From NCBI GenBank assembly GCA_964602515.1, contig CAZRRJ010000002.1, positions 310,001-374,000 on the forward strand: a stretch of 64,000 nt of DNA, written 5' to 3'. This document shows positions 52,301 to 60,350 of the stretch, in pieces. Position 1 is the stretch's first letter, and each line of letters starts with the position of its first letter. The notes below the pieces were generated by a model. That model was not told where the DNA came from and did not search any database. It saw only the letters and a program-made list of their open reading frames with translations. This DNA is from Carboxylicivirga sp964602515. GTDB taxonomy: Bacteria > Bacteroidota > Bacteroidia > Bacteroidales > Marinilabiliaceae. The translations under genes and the position numbers were made by a program.

Positions 52301-52558
52301 CAATATTCTGATTATTACCTTGAAAAAGGAGACTTCTTAAAGTTAGATAATATTACATTAGGTTATACAATACCTAATAAACATTTGTTTGGATTAAATT
52401 ATGCGCGAGTTTATTTCTCAGCACTTAACGTTGCAACATTTACCAATTATTCAGGCCTTGACCCTGAGTTGGAATTAGGTGCTAAAGCAGGTGTTGATCA
52501 GCGTGGTTTCTATCCAAGAACAACGACGTATACTGTAGGTCTAAATGTTAAATTCTAA
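49313..52558 (+). CDS. SusC/RagA-type TonB-dependent transporter with STN signalling domain
   Basis: 1081 residues. A long N-terminus with signal peptide (about 1-44, ending LTKAQ), an STN domain (about 46-115, VNLKKASLKEALEVIKSQSE), a carboxypeptidase-regulatory domain (about 124-205, GKVTDDTGEPLPGVNVFEK), a TonB-box/plug start (EEVIAVGYGIQKKTEVTSSI), the SusC signature VDVLRDGSAAAIYGTRGTNG-like segment near 320, and a barrel ending TYTVGLNVKF. It imports oligosaccharides or glycopeptides caught by the SusD partner; the STN domain couples uptake to the upstream FecR/sigma pair. Confidence 0.96.
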   Translation: MKKKPFWEELCLNSSCQKIWKVMRLTIALIIFFSLNVSALTKAQTVKVDVNLKKASLKEALEVIKSQSELNFIYNNDLVNDNSQISINATNKDVTEVLQIMLNQAGLDYRVVDNNVIIYPVKSKQQEDTYEAIQQQNIIQVEGKVTDDTGEPLPGVNVFEKANSTNGVITSFDGTYKIEVSSEEAVLTFSFIGFQPQDVNVAGRSSVNITLVEESIGLEEVIAVGYGIQKKTEVTSSIAKVTADNFNKGFATNALQSIEGKVAGLQIVRTAGTDPNASPRVRLRGTSSLNASSDPLIIIDGITGGDISSVAPEDIESMDVLRDGSAAAIYGTRGTNGVIIITTKKGSTGELMVEYSGYASTEDAVALPNVLSADEYRAYGDAIGINYVDGGENTNWAKELLRKNISHVHNISFSGGNQKLSYRASVNYRNLEGIVINTGQEYLNGRINLTHKGYDDRLKVQLNMSSTVIDKDYTSYSAFDMAAVLNPTQPVKNDDGTYWQPGGYGEFNPISNLNQQRRGGKEKNSQMSLRADFDLLKNLTVSSFGAIDIRDLLEHEYDEITSRSSETGGYLGRAKQKTWQRYKKMFEGTANYKKVVDSHVFTLLGGYSYEDRSYEDFWAENKDFISDAQKYHDLGAGSGLEEGRADMDSYKKTEKLIAFFGRFTYSYESKYLLSATVRREGSSKFGDNNKWATFPAVSAGWRIVEEDFLNDTDWLNELKLRIGYGVTGNIVSDPYESIPRMGAGGIYILNGKYVKSYGSISNPNPNLQWETKKETNIGLDFGFFNNRISGSVDAYRRTTNDLLWKLTAQVPPMIHKEVLSNIGEIKNQGIEVALQTKIVDNGIWNVGLDATFSYNENELVSLSDETFQFQAINYEDLPAPGQLGTIFRYEEGHPIGSFYGYKYQGLTENGEWIFEDIDGKEGITDADRQFLGNGNPKFNLSFSPYVNVKGFDFSMNFRGALGFDILNVNKMYFGNPLWYPGNMLRSASNSPVNEDPQYSDYYLEKGDFLKLDNITLGYTIPNKHLFGLNYARVYFSALNVATFTNYSGLDPELELGAKAGVDQRGFYPRTTTYTVGLNVKF

Positions 52559-52569
52559 AAGCTAAGACG

Positions 52570-54069
52570 ATGATAAAGAATATATTATATACAGGTTTTT
52601 TAATGCTACTCTTGTTGGTTGCCACAGTAAGCTGTACTAATCTTGAGGAGGACGTATTTTCTGAAACTACAACAAAAAACTTTTACAGCTCAGCTGACGA
52701 GGTAACAGCTAACTATTTAAAGCCATATACCCGTTTGTATGTCACATCATCCTTAGCTCACTGGATTTGTGGTGAGTTAAGTTCCGATTGTGCAGCGTGG
52801 CCACAGAAAGGTAAGCATGGTTACGATGCCGGTAAATGGCAACAATTACATTACCATACCTGGACACCAGAACATCACGAAATTAAAGGTGCATGGAATA
52901 ACACTTATCAGGCCATTGGTTACTGTAATGAATTTTTGAATAATATCGAAAATGTAGATGTATCAAATATGATTCTGCCGGTATCTATTGAACAAATGAA
53001 AGCAGAGATGCGTGCATTGCGTGCCTATCACTATTATTTATTGGTAGATAATTTTAGAGCAGTACCTGTTGTTACTGTTGTGGGCGAACCGGTTTCTCCT
53101 GCTCCTGAAAAGCCAGCTGATGTTATTGCTTTTATAGAGAAGGAAATATCAGAAGTTATTGAGCATTTACCTGTTAAGGGTGAAACCTCAGCATATGGCC
53201 ATTTTACCAAGGCTGCTGCTCACATGTTGTTGGCAAAGGTGTATTTAAATAGTGGAGTTTATACAGGAACACCCCGTTGGCAGGACTGTATTACTGAAGT
53301 TGATAAGATTACTGGCTATTCAACTTCTGAACATTGGCAAGACCCTTTTAAGGCACGAAATGAAAATAACGATGAAAATATTTTTGTGGTACCTTTCGAA
53401 GAAAATAAGATCACAGGATTTTACCACCATGCTTTTATGATGCATTATAGTCATCAGAAGGGTTTTAACCTGGAGTATATGCCGTGGAATGGAATTGTTG
53501 TGCAACCGGATCATTACCGCTCTTTTGATGCAGCAGATACACGTCTTGATCAGTTCTTGGTAGGTCCTCAGTTTGACCAGGAAGGAAACCCTCTACTGGG
53601 AACCGAAGAAGCTAAAGATGAGCCTTTGGTTTTAACAGTTGATATCACAAGCATGACGAATTCACGTGAAGATGAGGGTGCCAGAAGTGTAAAATATGAA
53701 GTGGTTGTTGGCGAGGCTTTTGAGCTTAATAACGACTTTGTTATTTGGCGTTATTCTGATGCTTTAATGATGAAAGCAGAAGCGCTTATGCGTATGGGTA
53801 AAACAGGAGAAGCACTACCTATAGTTAATAAAATAAGAGAACGTGCCTTTGGTAACGCAGATCATAACTATACCGAAGCAAGCTTAACCATGGATGAGTT
53901 CTTAAGAGAACGTGGCCGTGAGTTTTCTTTCGAAGGACACCGCCGTCAGGATTTGGTGCGCTTTGGTAAGTTTGGTGAAGCATGGTGGGATAAAAAAGCA
54001 ACAACAAACACCGAGGTATTCCCATATCCTTTAACAGCTACCGATAACAACCCTAATTTATCAAATTAG
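52570..54069 (+). CDS. SusD/RagB-type surface glycan-binding lipoprotein
   Basis: 499 residues. Lipoprotein signal with Cys22 (LLLVATVSCTNLEED); the following acidic residues fit surface export in this phylum. It has the SusD tetratricopeptide-like helices (AEMRALRAYHYYLLVDNF, AAHMLLAKVYLNSGVYTG) and the conserved end (MMKAEALMRMGKTGEAL, IVNKIRERAFG, LRERGREFSFEGHRRQDLVRFGKF). It forms the lid of the SusC transporter and binds the ligand. It starts 11 bp after susC. Confidence 0.96.
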   Translation: MIKNILYTGFLMLLLLVATVSCTNLEEDVFSETTTKNFYSSADEVTANYLKPYTRLYVTSSLAHWICGELSSDCAAWPQKGKHGYDAGKWQQLHYHTWTPEHHEIKGAWNNTYQAIGYCNEFLNNIENVDVSNMILPVSIEQMKAEMRALRAYHYYLLVDNFRAVPVVTVVGEPVSPAPEKPADVIAFIEKEISEVIEHLPVKGETSAYGHFTKAAAHMLLAKVYLNSGVYTGTPRWQDCITEVDKITGYSTSEHWQDPFKARNENNDENIFVVPFEENKITGFYHHAFMMHYSHQKGFNLEYMPWNGIVVQPDHYRSFDAADTRLDQFLVGPQFDQEGNPLLGTEEAKDEPLVLTVDITSMTNSREDEGARSVKYEVVVGEAFELNNDFVIWRYSDALMMKAEALMRMGKTGEALPIVNKIRERAFGNADHNYTEASLTMDEFLRERGREFSFEGHRRQDLVRFGKFGEAWWDKKATTNTEVFPYPLTATDNNPNLSN

Positions 54070-54077
54070 CTTTAATG

Positions 54078-54103
54078 CAGGGCTGACATAACAGTCAGCC
54101 CTG
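54078..54103 (+). terminator. Strong hairpin between susD and the first GH92 gene
   Basis: A 10-bp perfect GC-rich stem (54078-54087 with 54094-54103), 6-nt loop, 8 bp past the susD stop, without a T tract. More likely a 3'-end-protecting or partial-stop structure that raises susCD mRNA over the enzyme genes than a full terminator. Confidence 0.65.
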
Positions 54104-54131
54104 TATAATCAATTTATTCATATAGTCTAAA

Positions 54132-56444
54132 ATGGGATATAAAATTTTTATACTTTCTGTGACGATTGCTATTCTTATGGCCTGTAAGCCAGAGCAAGTA
54201 GTGCAGACGGTAACATCTAAAGACTACACTCAGTATGTAAAGCCCTTGGTTGGTACATTGGGAGAAGGGAATACTTACCCGGGAGCACAAGTGCCTTTTG
54301 GTATGGTGCAGTTAAGCCCTGATACTGAGAAGTGGTTATGGGGAGCTGCATCGGGTTATGAGTATTCAGATAGTACAATATATGGATTCTCAATGACTCA
54401 TTTGCATGGCACAGGAATACCAGATATGGGCGATATCCTGTTTATGCCAACAGTTGGGGAAACGCATATTCGTGCTGGGAAAAAGGATCGCACAGAAGCA
54501 GGGTATTTGTCCGGTTTTTCACACGATAACGAAATAGCAGAAATTGCTTACTATTCGGTTTTGCTGGACGATTACAATGTAAAAGCAGAGCTGACATCAA
54601 GCAATCGTGCTGGTATGATGCGTTATACTTTTCCTGAAACGGATAGTGCTCATGTCATACTGGATTTAAGCCATGTGCTTCGGTTTGATGTGGTGTGGTC
54701 AAATGTACGTGTTGAGAGCAAAACTACCATAACTGGAATGCACCAGGTAAAAGGATGGGCTAAAGAGCGCTACGTATATTTTGCAGCAGAGTTTTCACGT
54801 CCTTTTGATAATACACGCATATTCTCAAATGGTAAAGAAGTTAAGTACGATTCGTATAAAACGTATCGCTTCAGAAGTAGTGTAGAAGCTGCCGGGCCTG
54901 ATATTCAGTTTGTAGCTGATTATAAAACAAGCGAATCGGAACAGCTAATGGTTAAAGTGGGTATCTCACCCATTAGTACCGCTAATGCTATGAAAAATCT
55001 CACAACTGAAATGCCACACTGGGATTTTGAGAAAGTGGTTCAGGATGGCAAAGCATTGTGGAATACAGAGTTGGCCAAGTTTGATGTAAAAGGAACGCAA
55101 AAGCAGAAAGAAACGTTTTATACCGCGGTATATCATGCTTTTATGTCGCCAACAACGTATCTTGATGTGGACAGAAGCTACCGTGGGCTTGATCAGAATA
55201 TTCATAAGGCTGAGGATTTTGATAATTACACTGTGTTTTCTTTATGGGATACTTATAGGGCTACACATCCACTGTTTTGTTTAACACAGGCCGATCGTAA
55301 TGCCAATATGATTAATGCTATGTTGGCGCATTACCGGCAAAGCCCCGATAAACTTTTACCAATATGGTCGTTTTGGAATAATGAAACATGGTGTATGATA
55401 GGTTATCATGCTGTACCGGTTATTGTTGATGCATATTTTAAAGGTGTGCAGGGTATTGACTGGGAGTTGGCTTATGAGGCCTGTGTTGCTTCAGCAACAC
55501 ATCCGGAGTATGATGCTACCAAAGAATATGAAGCTTTGGGTTATGTACCTTATGATCTGGAGAACGAATCGGTTTCAAAAACACTGGAATATGCTTACGA
55601 TGATTATTGTATTGCACGTATGGCAAAAGCTTTGGGTAAAGATGCCGATTATAAGCGTTTCTCAAAACGAGCGATGGCTTATAAGAATGTGTTTGACCAT
55701 AAGATAGGCTGGATGCGTCCGAAAGACAGTAAGGGTGAATGGATGCCAGAATTTGATACGCATCATTTTGAGCACCTTGGTGCATTTACCGAAGGCACAA
55801 CATGGCAGTATACATGGACAGTGCCCCACGATGTTAAAGGATTGGTTGATTTATATGGAAACGATGAGCAGTTTATTACCAAACTGGACTCTGTATTTGA
55901 ATACAGTAGTGGTAAAGACTATAAAGGTGTAGACGATATTCATGGCCGTATAGGTGAATACTGGCATGGTAATGAGCCAAGCCATCACGTAACACACCTG
56001 TATAGTTATGCAGGCCAGCCGTGGAAAACACAGCAATTAACGCGTCATATTATTGATACCCAATATGGCAATGAGCCGGGCTCTTTATGTGGTAATGATG
56101 ACTGTGGACAAATGTCGGCATGGTATATCTTTAATGCAATGGGGTTTTATCCTGTATGTCCTGGCAGTGATGAATACATCATTACATCGCCAGCCGTTCC
56201 AGCTGTTGATTTGACCTTAAGCAACGGACAGATCTTAAGTATAAAAACGGAGAATTTTTCTAAAGAGAATGTTTATATTCAGTCAGTTAAAATAAATGGT
56301 GTAGATTGGAGTAAAAGCTGGTTCACTTTTGATGATATTAAAAATGGCGGAACAATTAATTATATACTGGGTGAAAAGCCAAATAAACAATGGGCATCAT
56401 CTAAGGAAAGTTATCCACCATCATTTTCTGATACCGGGTTTTAG
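54132..56444 (+). CDS. GH92 alpha-mannosidase lipoprotein
   Basis: 770 residues. Lipoprotein signal with Cys18 (LMACKPEQ). The N-terminal GH92 beta-sandwich (YVKPLVGTLGEGNTYPGAQVPFGMVQLSPDT) is followed by a helical barrel with YTVFSLWDTYRATHPLF, GNEPSHHVTHLYSYAGQPWKT (near 614) and CGNDDCGQMSAWYIFNAMGFYPVCPGS (near 653), whose Asp pair corresponds to the catalytic base region of GH92. Family members are calcium-dependent inverting exo-alpha-mannosidases acting on alpha-1,2/1,3/1,6-mannose of N-glycans or fungal mannan. The linkage cannot be read from sequence. Confidence 0.95.
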   Translation: MGYKIFILSVTIAILMACKPEQVVQTVTSKDYTQYVKPLVGTLGEGNTYPGAQVPFGMVQLSPDTEKWLWGAASGYEYSDSTIYGFSMTHLHGTGIPDMGDILFMPTVGETHIRAGKKDRTEAGYLSGFSHDNEIAEIAYYSVLLDDYNVKAELTSSNRAGMMRYTFPETDSAHVILDLSHVLRFDVVWSNVRVESKTTITGMHQVKGWAKERYVYFAAEFSRPFDNTRIFSNGKEVKYDSYKTYRFRSSVEAAGPDIQFVADYKTSESEQLMVKVGISPISTANAMKNLTTEMPHWDFEKVVQDGKALWNTELAKFDVKGTQKQKETFYTAVYHAFMSPTTYLDVDRSYRGLDQNIHKAEDFDNYTVFSLWDTYRATHPLFCLTQADRNANMINAMLAHYRQSPDKLLPIWSFWNNETWCMIGYHAVPVIVDAYFKGVQGIDWELAYEACVASATHPEYDATKEYEALGYVPYDLENESVSKTLEYAYDDYCIARMAKALGKDADYKRFSKRAMAYKNVFDHKIGWMRPKDSKGEWMPEFDTHHFEHLGAFTEGTTWQYTWTVPHDVKGLVDLYGNDEQFITKLDSVFEYSSGKDYKGVDDIHGRIGEYWHGNEPSHHVTHLYSYAGQPWKTQQLTRHIIDTQYGNEPGSLCGNDDCGQMSAWYIFNAMGFYPVCPGSDEYIITSPAVPAVDLTLSNGQILSIKTENFSKENVYIQSVKINGVDWSKSWFTFDDIKNGGTINYILGEKPNKQWASSKESYPPSFSDTGF

Positions 56445-56510
56445 ATTCAGCACACAATGGTAGTGCTTTAAGCTTTACTATTGAGTTGCTTTGTTTTAGT
56501 TTGAAAAACA

Positions 56511-58850
56511 ATGATTATGAATAAAATTTTTGCTATTAGTTTCTTAATTATCCAAAGTATTATGCTTAAAGCACAAGAGGATGATTTAACCCAATATGTT
56601 GATCCATTCATCGGAACACAGGAAATGGGGCATGTTTTCCCCGGTGCCTGCGCTCCATTTGGTATGGTGCAGTTAAGCCCCGATACAGATAGTGTTCAGT
56701 TTTTTAATAAAGGTAAATACAATAAAGAAGTTTACCGTTATTGTGCCGGATACCAGTACACAGATCAATCAATAGTAGGCTTTAGCCACACGCATTTAAG
56801 TGGTACAGGCCATTCTGATTTAGGTGACTTTTTAGTTATGCCTGCTGTTGGTAAGGTACAGCACAACCCGGGTACCATTGATGATACATCTTTAGGTTAT
56901 CGTTCAATGTTTCGAAAAGAAACAGAACAAGCAGAGCCGGGATACTATACCGTTGAGCTGGACGATTATAATATCAAAGCAGAGCTTACTGCAACGCAGC
57001 GTGTAGGATTTCACCAATACACCTTTCCAAAGGCCGATGATGCCCATATTATTCTGGACTTAACACACGGCATTTATAATTACGATGGAAAAGTAATCTG
57101 GTCAACCATACGCGTGGAGAACGATACCCTGGTAACAGGATATCGTATCACACGAGGATGGGCACGTACCAATTACCAGTATTTTGCCATGAGCTTTTCA
57201 AAGCCAATTGAAACATATGGTTGCAGCAACGATGAAGAGGTTAAATACAATGGCTTTTGGCGCAAGTTCGATCAAACGGATAACTTCCCTGAAATGGCAG
57301 GAAAGGCCTTAACAGCTAACTTTAATTTTGCTACAGAAGAAGGCGAGCAAATTAAAGTAAAGTTTGCCTTATCAGCTGTTAGTACCGATGGAGCTTTGAA
57401 AAACTTGCAGGCTGAAGTGCCGCATTTTGATTTTGAGCGTATACGTAAGGAAGTAAAGGCACAATGGCAAAAAGAACTAAGTCGTATTAAGGTTGATGCA
57501 CCGGAAGAAAAGAAAGTAACCTTTTATACTTCGATGTATCATTCGTTTATACACCCTAACGAATATATGGATGTAGACGGAAAATATCGCGGACTGGATC
57601 ATAACATTCATCAGGCCGAAGGTTTTACCAATTACACCGTATTTTCATTATGGGATACTTATCGCGCGCAGCACCCACTTTTAACATTGCTTCAGCCAAA
57701 GCGTACATCAGATATGGTTAATTCAATGTTGGCACATTACCAGCAAAGTGTGCATAATATACTACCGATCTGGAGTCATTTTGGAAACGAAAACTGGTGT
57801 ATGATTGGTTATCATGCAGTACCTGTTATTGCAGATGCTTACATTAATGGTATAACAGGCTTTGATGCTGAAAAGGCTCTTGAGGCTTGTATATCAAGTG
57901 CTAATTACGACCGTTATGAAGGTATTGGCGAATACAAAAAGTATGGCTATGTACCTCATGAAACAAGTCATTACGGCGCATCAATAACGCTGGAGTATGC
58001 TTATGATGATTATACAATTGCACAACTAGCTAAAGCATTGGGTAAAGAAGTCTTAGCCGATGAGTATTTATCACGCTCAGAAAATTGGCGTAACTTATTT
58101 GATACGAAGACAGGCTATGTGCGTCCAAAGACTAAAGCGGGTGACTTAATCGAACCCTTTGATGCCTTGGCTACACATGGTGCCGGTTTTATTGAGGGTA
58201 ATTCATGGAATTACTCACTGTATGTACCTCAGAATGTAAGTGGATTAATTACAGAAATGGGTGGCAAAGAGCATTTTGCTGCTCATTTGGATTCATTATT
58301 TACGATGCATATCCCTGACGAATACTTTGCACATACCGAGGATATTACCCGTGAAGGTATTATGGGCGGATATGTTCACGGTAACGAGCCAAGCCATCAT
58401 GTGGCATACATGTACAACTGGGCTGGTAAACCGTGGAAAACAGCAGAGCGTGTACATAAGATTAAGAACACTAAATATTTAAACAAGCCTGATGGACTTT
58501 GTGGAAATGATGATTGTGGACAAATGTCGGCATGGTACATCTTTTCATCAATGGGATTTTACCCGGTATGTCCCGGTTCAGGGCAGTATGTTATGGGTTC
58601 TCCATCAGTAAATAAAGCTGTTATTAATCTTGAAAATGGCAAAAAATTCACAATCGTAGCAAAAAATGCATCGGAAAAGAATATTTATATCAAATCGGTA
58701 ACACTTAATGGGCAGCCGTGGAACAAAAATTATATCAATCACAAAGCTATTTTAAAAGGTGGTGAACTGGTATTTAAAATGAGTAACCGTCCGAACAAGA
58801 AGTGGGGTGCTGAAGAATCTTCAATGCCATATTCAAATACAACTTATTAG
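56511..58850 (+). CDS. GH92 alpha-mannosidase (secreted)
   Basis: 779 residues, same family as the gene before it but clearly diverged. An ordinary signal peptide (ending IMLKAQ) without lipobox points to the periplasm. Family segments: YVDPFIGTQEMGHVFPGACAPFGMVQLSPDT, YTVFSLWDTYRAQHPLL, GNEPSHHVAYMYNWAGKPWKT and CGNDDCGQMSAWYIFSSMGFYPVCPGS. The ATG at 56511 or the second one two codons later may be used. Two forms in different compartments suggest stepwise trimming: one outside, one after import. Confidence 0.95.
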   Translation: MIMNKIFAISFLIIQSIMLKAQEDDLTQYVDPFIGTQEMGHVFPGACAPFGMVQLSPDTDSVQFFNKGKYNKEVYRYCAGYQYTDQSIVGFSHTHLSGTGHSDLGDFLVMPAVGKVQHNPGTIDDTSLGYRSMFRKETEQAEPGYYTVELDDYNIKAELTATQRVGFHQYTFPKADDAHIILDLTHGIYNYDGKVIWSTIRVENDTLVTGYRITRGWARTNYQYFAMSFSKPIETYGCSNDEEVKYNGFWRKFDQTDNFPEMAGKALTANFNFATEEGEQIKVKFALSAVSTDGALKNLQAEVPHFDFERIRKEVKAQWQKELSRIKVDAPEEKKVTFYTSMYHSFIHPNEYMDVDGKYRGLDHNIHQAEGFTNYTVFSLWDTYRAQHPLLTLLQPKRTSDMVNSMLAHYQQSVHNILPIWSHFGNENWCMIGYHAVPVIADAYINGITGFDAEKALEACISSANYDRYEGIGEYKKYGYVPHETSHYGASITLEYAYDDYTIAQLAKALGKEVLADEYLSRSENWRNLFDTKTGYVRPKTKAGDLIEPFDALATHGAGFIEGNSWNYSLYVPQNVSGLITEMGGKEHFAAHLDSLFTMHIPDEYFAHTEDITREGIMGGYVHGNEPSHHVAYMYNWAGKPWKTAERVHKIKNTKYLNKPDGLCGNDDCGQMSAWYIFSSMGFYPVCPGSGQYVMGSPSVNKAVINLENGKKFTIVAKNASEKNIYIKSVTLNGQPWNKNYINHKAILKGGELVFKMSNRPNKKWGAEESSMPYSNTTY

Positions 58851-58889
58851 TATTTGAGCTTAAGGTATTTATAATATTGAACTAAGATT

Positions 58890-60335
58890 ATGGTAAAAAT
58901 AAAGAAGGCAGGTTTGCTTATGGCCTGCACAGCACTTTTTATGTCTTGTAGTAACAAACCCGCCAAAGAGGTTGATATAACTAATTTTAAATGTACTGTT
59001 ACTACAAATAGAACAGATATGCCTGTTGGAGAGGGTATTAATGAGCTTATTGATAACGATTATTACTCTAAATTTTTAACCTTTGGTCATTCGGCTGAGA
59101 TTATGTTGGCACCAATAAAGAGATGCCAGGTAAGTGGATATACTTTAGTTTCCGGAAATGATGAGCCGGATCGCGACCCTGTTAACTGGCTTGTGGAAGC
59201 AAGCCATGATAACAAAACGTGGGTACAAATTGATAAGCAGGAGAACGTTCAGTTTTCAGGTAGAAATCAAAAACTGGACTTTCATTTACTTACAAGTGAT
59301 GTGTATGGTTACTACCGGTTTAAACTGAACACCAATGGACATGAAATTCTTCAGGTTTCAGAAATTGAACTAAGAGGATCATGGGATGCTGATGACAAGC
59401 GTCCGATTGCCCGGTTTAGCGCAAATAATACTGCTTTTTTTGATAAAGGACAGGTTAAATTTGAGAATTTATCAGAACAGGCTGGGGCATATCAGTGGTT
59501 TTTTAAAGGCGGTACGCCTGAAAGTAGTACAGAAAGCAACCCGCTTGTAACTTATAACGATCAGGGCAGATTCCCGGTTAAGCTAATTGTTAAAAATAAG
59601 CATTACACCGATACAGCCAGTTTTGATGATTTTGTTATAGTTAAGCGTTATGGCGGTTGGGAGCAGTTTTGCTATCCGAAAATCAATTTTGTAAACACAA
59701 CCTTAGGTGGTAATGGAGACCTCTACCAGGAGTTAGTACCAAAACCATTGGAATTGATAAACAAGGTAAGCCTTGATGTTTGTAAGATGCTTTATCGTAG
59801 TATTGATGAAATCGATATACTTGAAGTGCTTGATTATTCAATAGAAGATATTGAAACCATATCTGCCAAAGGAGGTAATCCACCCCATATCAATATATTT
59901 TTCAGCTCCAGTTATTTAAAGAATAAAAAAGGCATCATGAGTGATGAGGAACTTATTGCTGAAATAACAGGCGTATTATATCATGAATTAGCACATGGAT
60001 ATCAATACTCGCCAAAGGGAGCTGGTGCTTATGCTCAGGGAACTGACTTTTTTGGTTTTCTGGAAGGTATAGCTGACTATGTACGTTTGAATGCAGGCTA
60101 TTCAAGTTACAAGTACAGAAAAGTCGGTGGGCATTGGAACGATGGTTATAAAACCACGGCCTTTTTTATTGATTGGTTGCAAAGTAAAGATGAAGATTTT
60201 GTGTACAAACTAAATCAAAGTGCAAAAACCTATATCCCGTGGTCATGGGATAAAGCATGCCAAGATATTTTATCAAGCCCGGTTCAGGACTTATGGAATG
60301 AATACCAGGACTATTTAATCAAAAACCAGAACTAA
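58890..60335 (+). CDS. F5/8C-PKD-BSP zinc metallopeptidase-like lipoprotein
   Basis: 481 residues. Lipobox LFMSCSNKP near residue 20. Domains in order: F5/8-type C (discoidin) carbohydrate-binding-like domain (about 30-165, LVSGNDEPDRDPVNWLVEAS), PKD (about 175-250, GAYQWFFKGGTPESSTESNP), then a basic secretory protein (BSP) domain (about 265-475) with HELAH at 365-369 and FLEGIADYVR further on, a zinc-peptidase arrangement. BSP proteins are known mainly from plants and some bacteria and are believed to be peptidases. It fits cleavage of the protein part of mannosylated glycoproteins at the cell surface. Confidence 0.85.
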   Translation: MVKIKKAGLLMACTALFMSCSNKPAKEVDITNFKCTVTTNRTDMPVGEGINELIDNDYYSKFLTFGHSAEIMLAPIKRCQVSGYTLVSGNDEPDRDPVNWLVEASHDNKTWVQIDKQENVQFSGRNQKLDFHLLTSDVYGYYRFKLNTNGHEILQVSEIELRGSWDADDKRPIARFSANNTAFFDKGQVKFENLSEQAGAYQWFFKGGTPESSTESNPLVTYNDQGRFPVKLIVKNKHYTDTASFDDFVIVKRYGGWEQFCYPKINFVNTTLGGNGDLYQELVPKPLELINKVSLDVCKMLYRSIDEIDILEVLDYSIEDIETISAKGGNPPHINIFFSSSYLKNKKGIMSDEELIAEITGVLYHELAHGYQYSPKGAGAYAQGTDFFGFLEGIADYVRLNAGYSSYKYRKVGGHWNDGYKTTAFFIDWLQSKDEDFVYKLNQSAKTYIPWSWDKACQDILSSPVQDLWNEYQDYLIKNQN

Positions 60336-60350
60336 CAAAAGAATAAGAAA

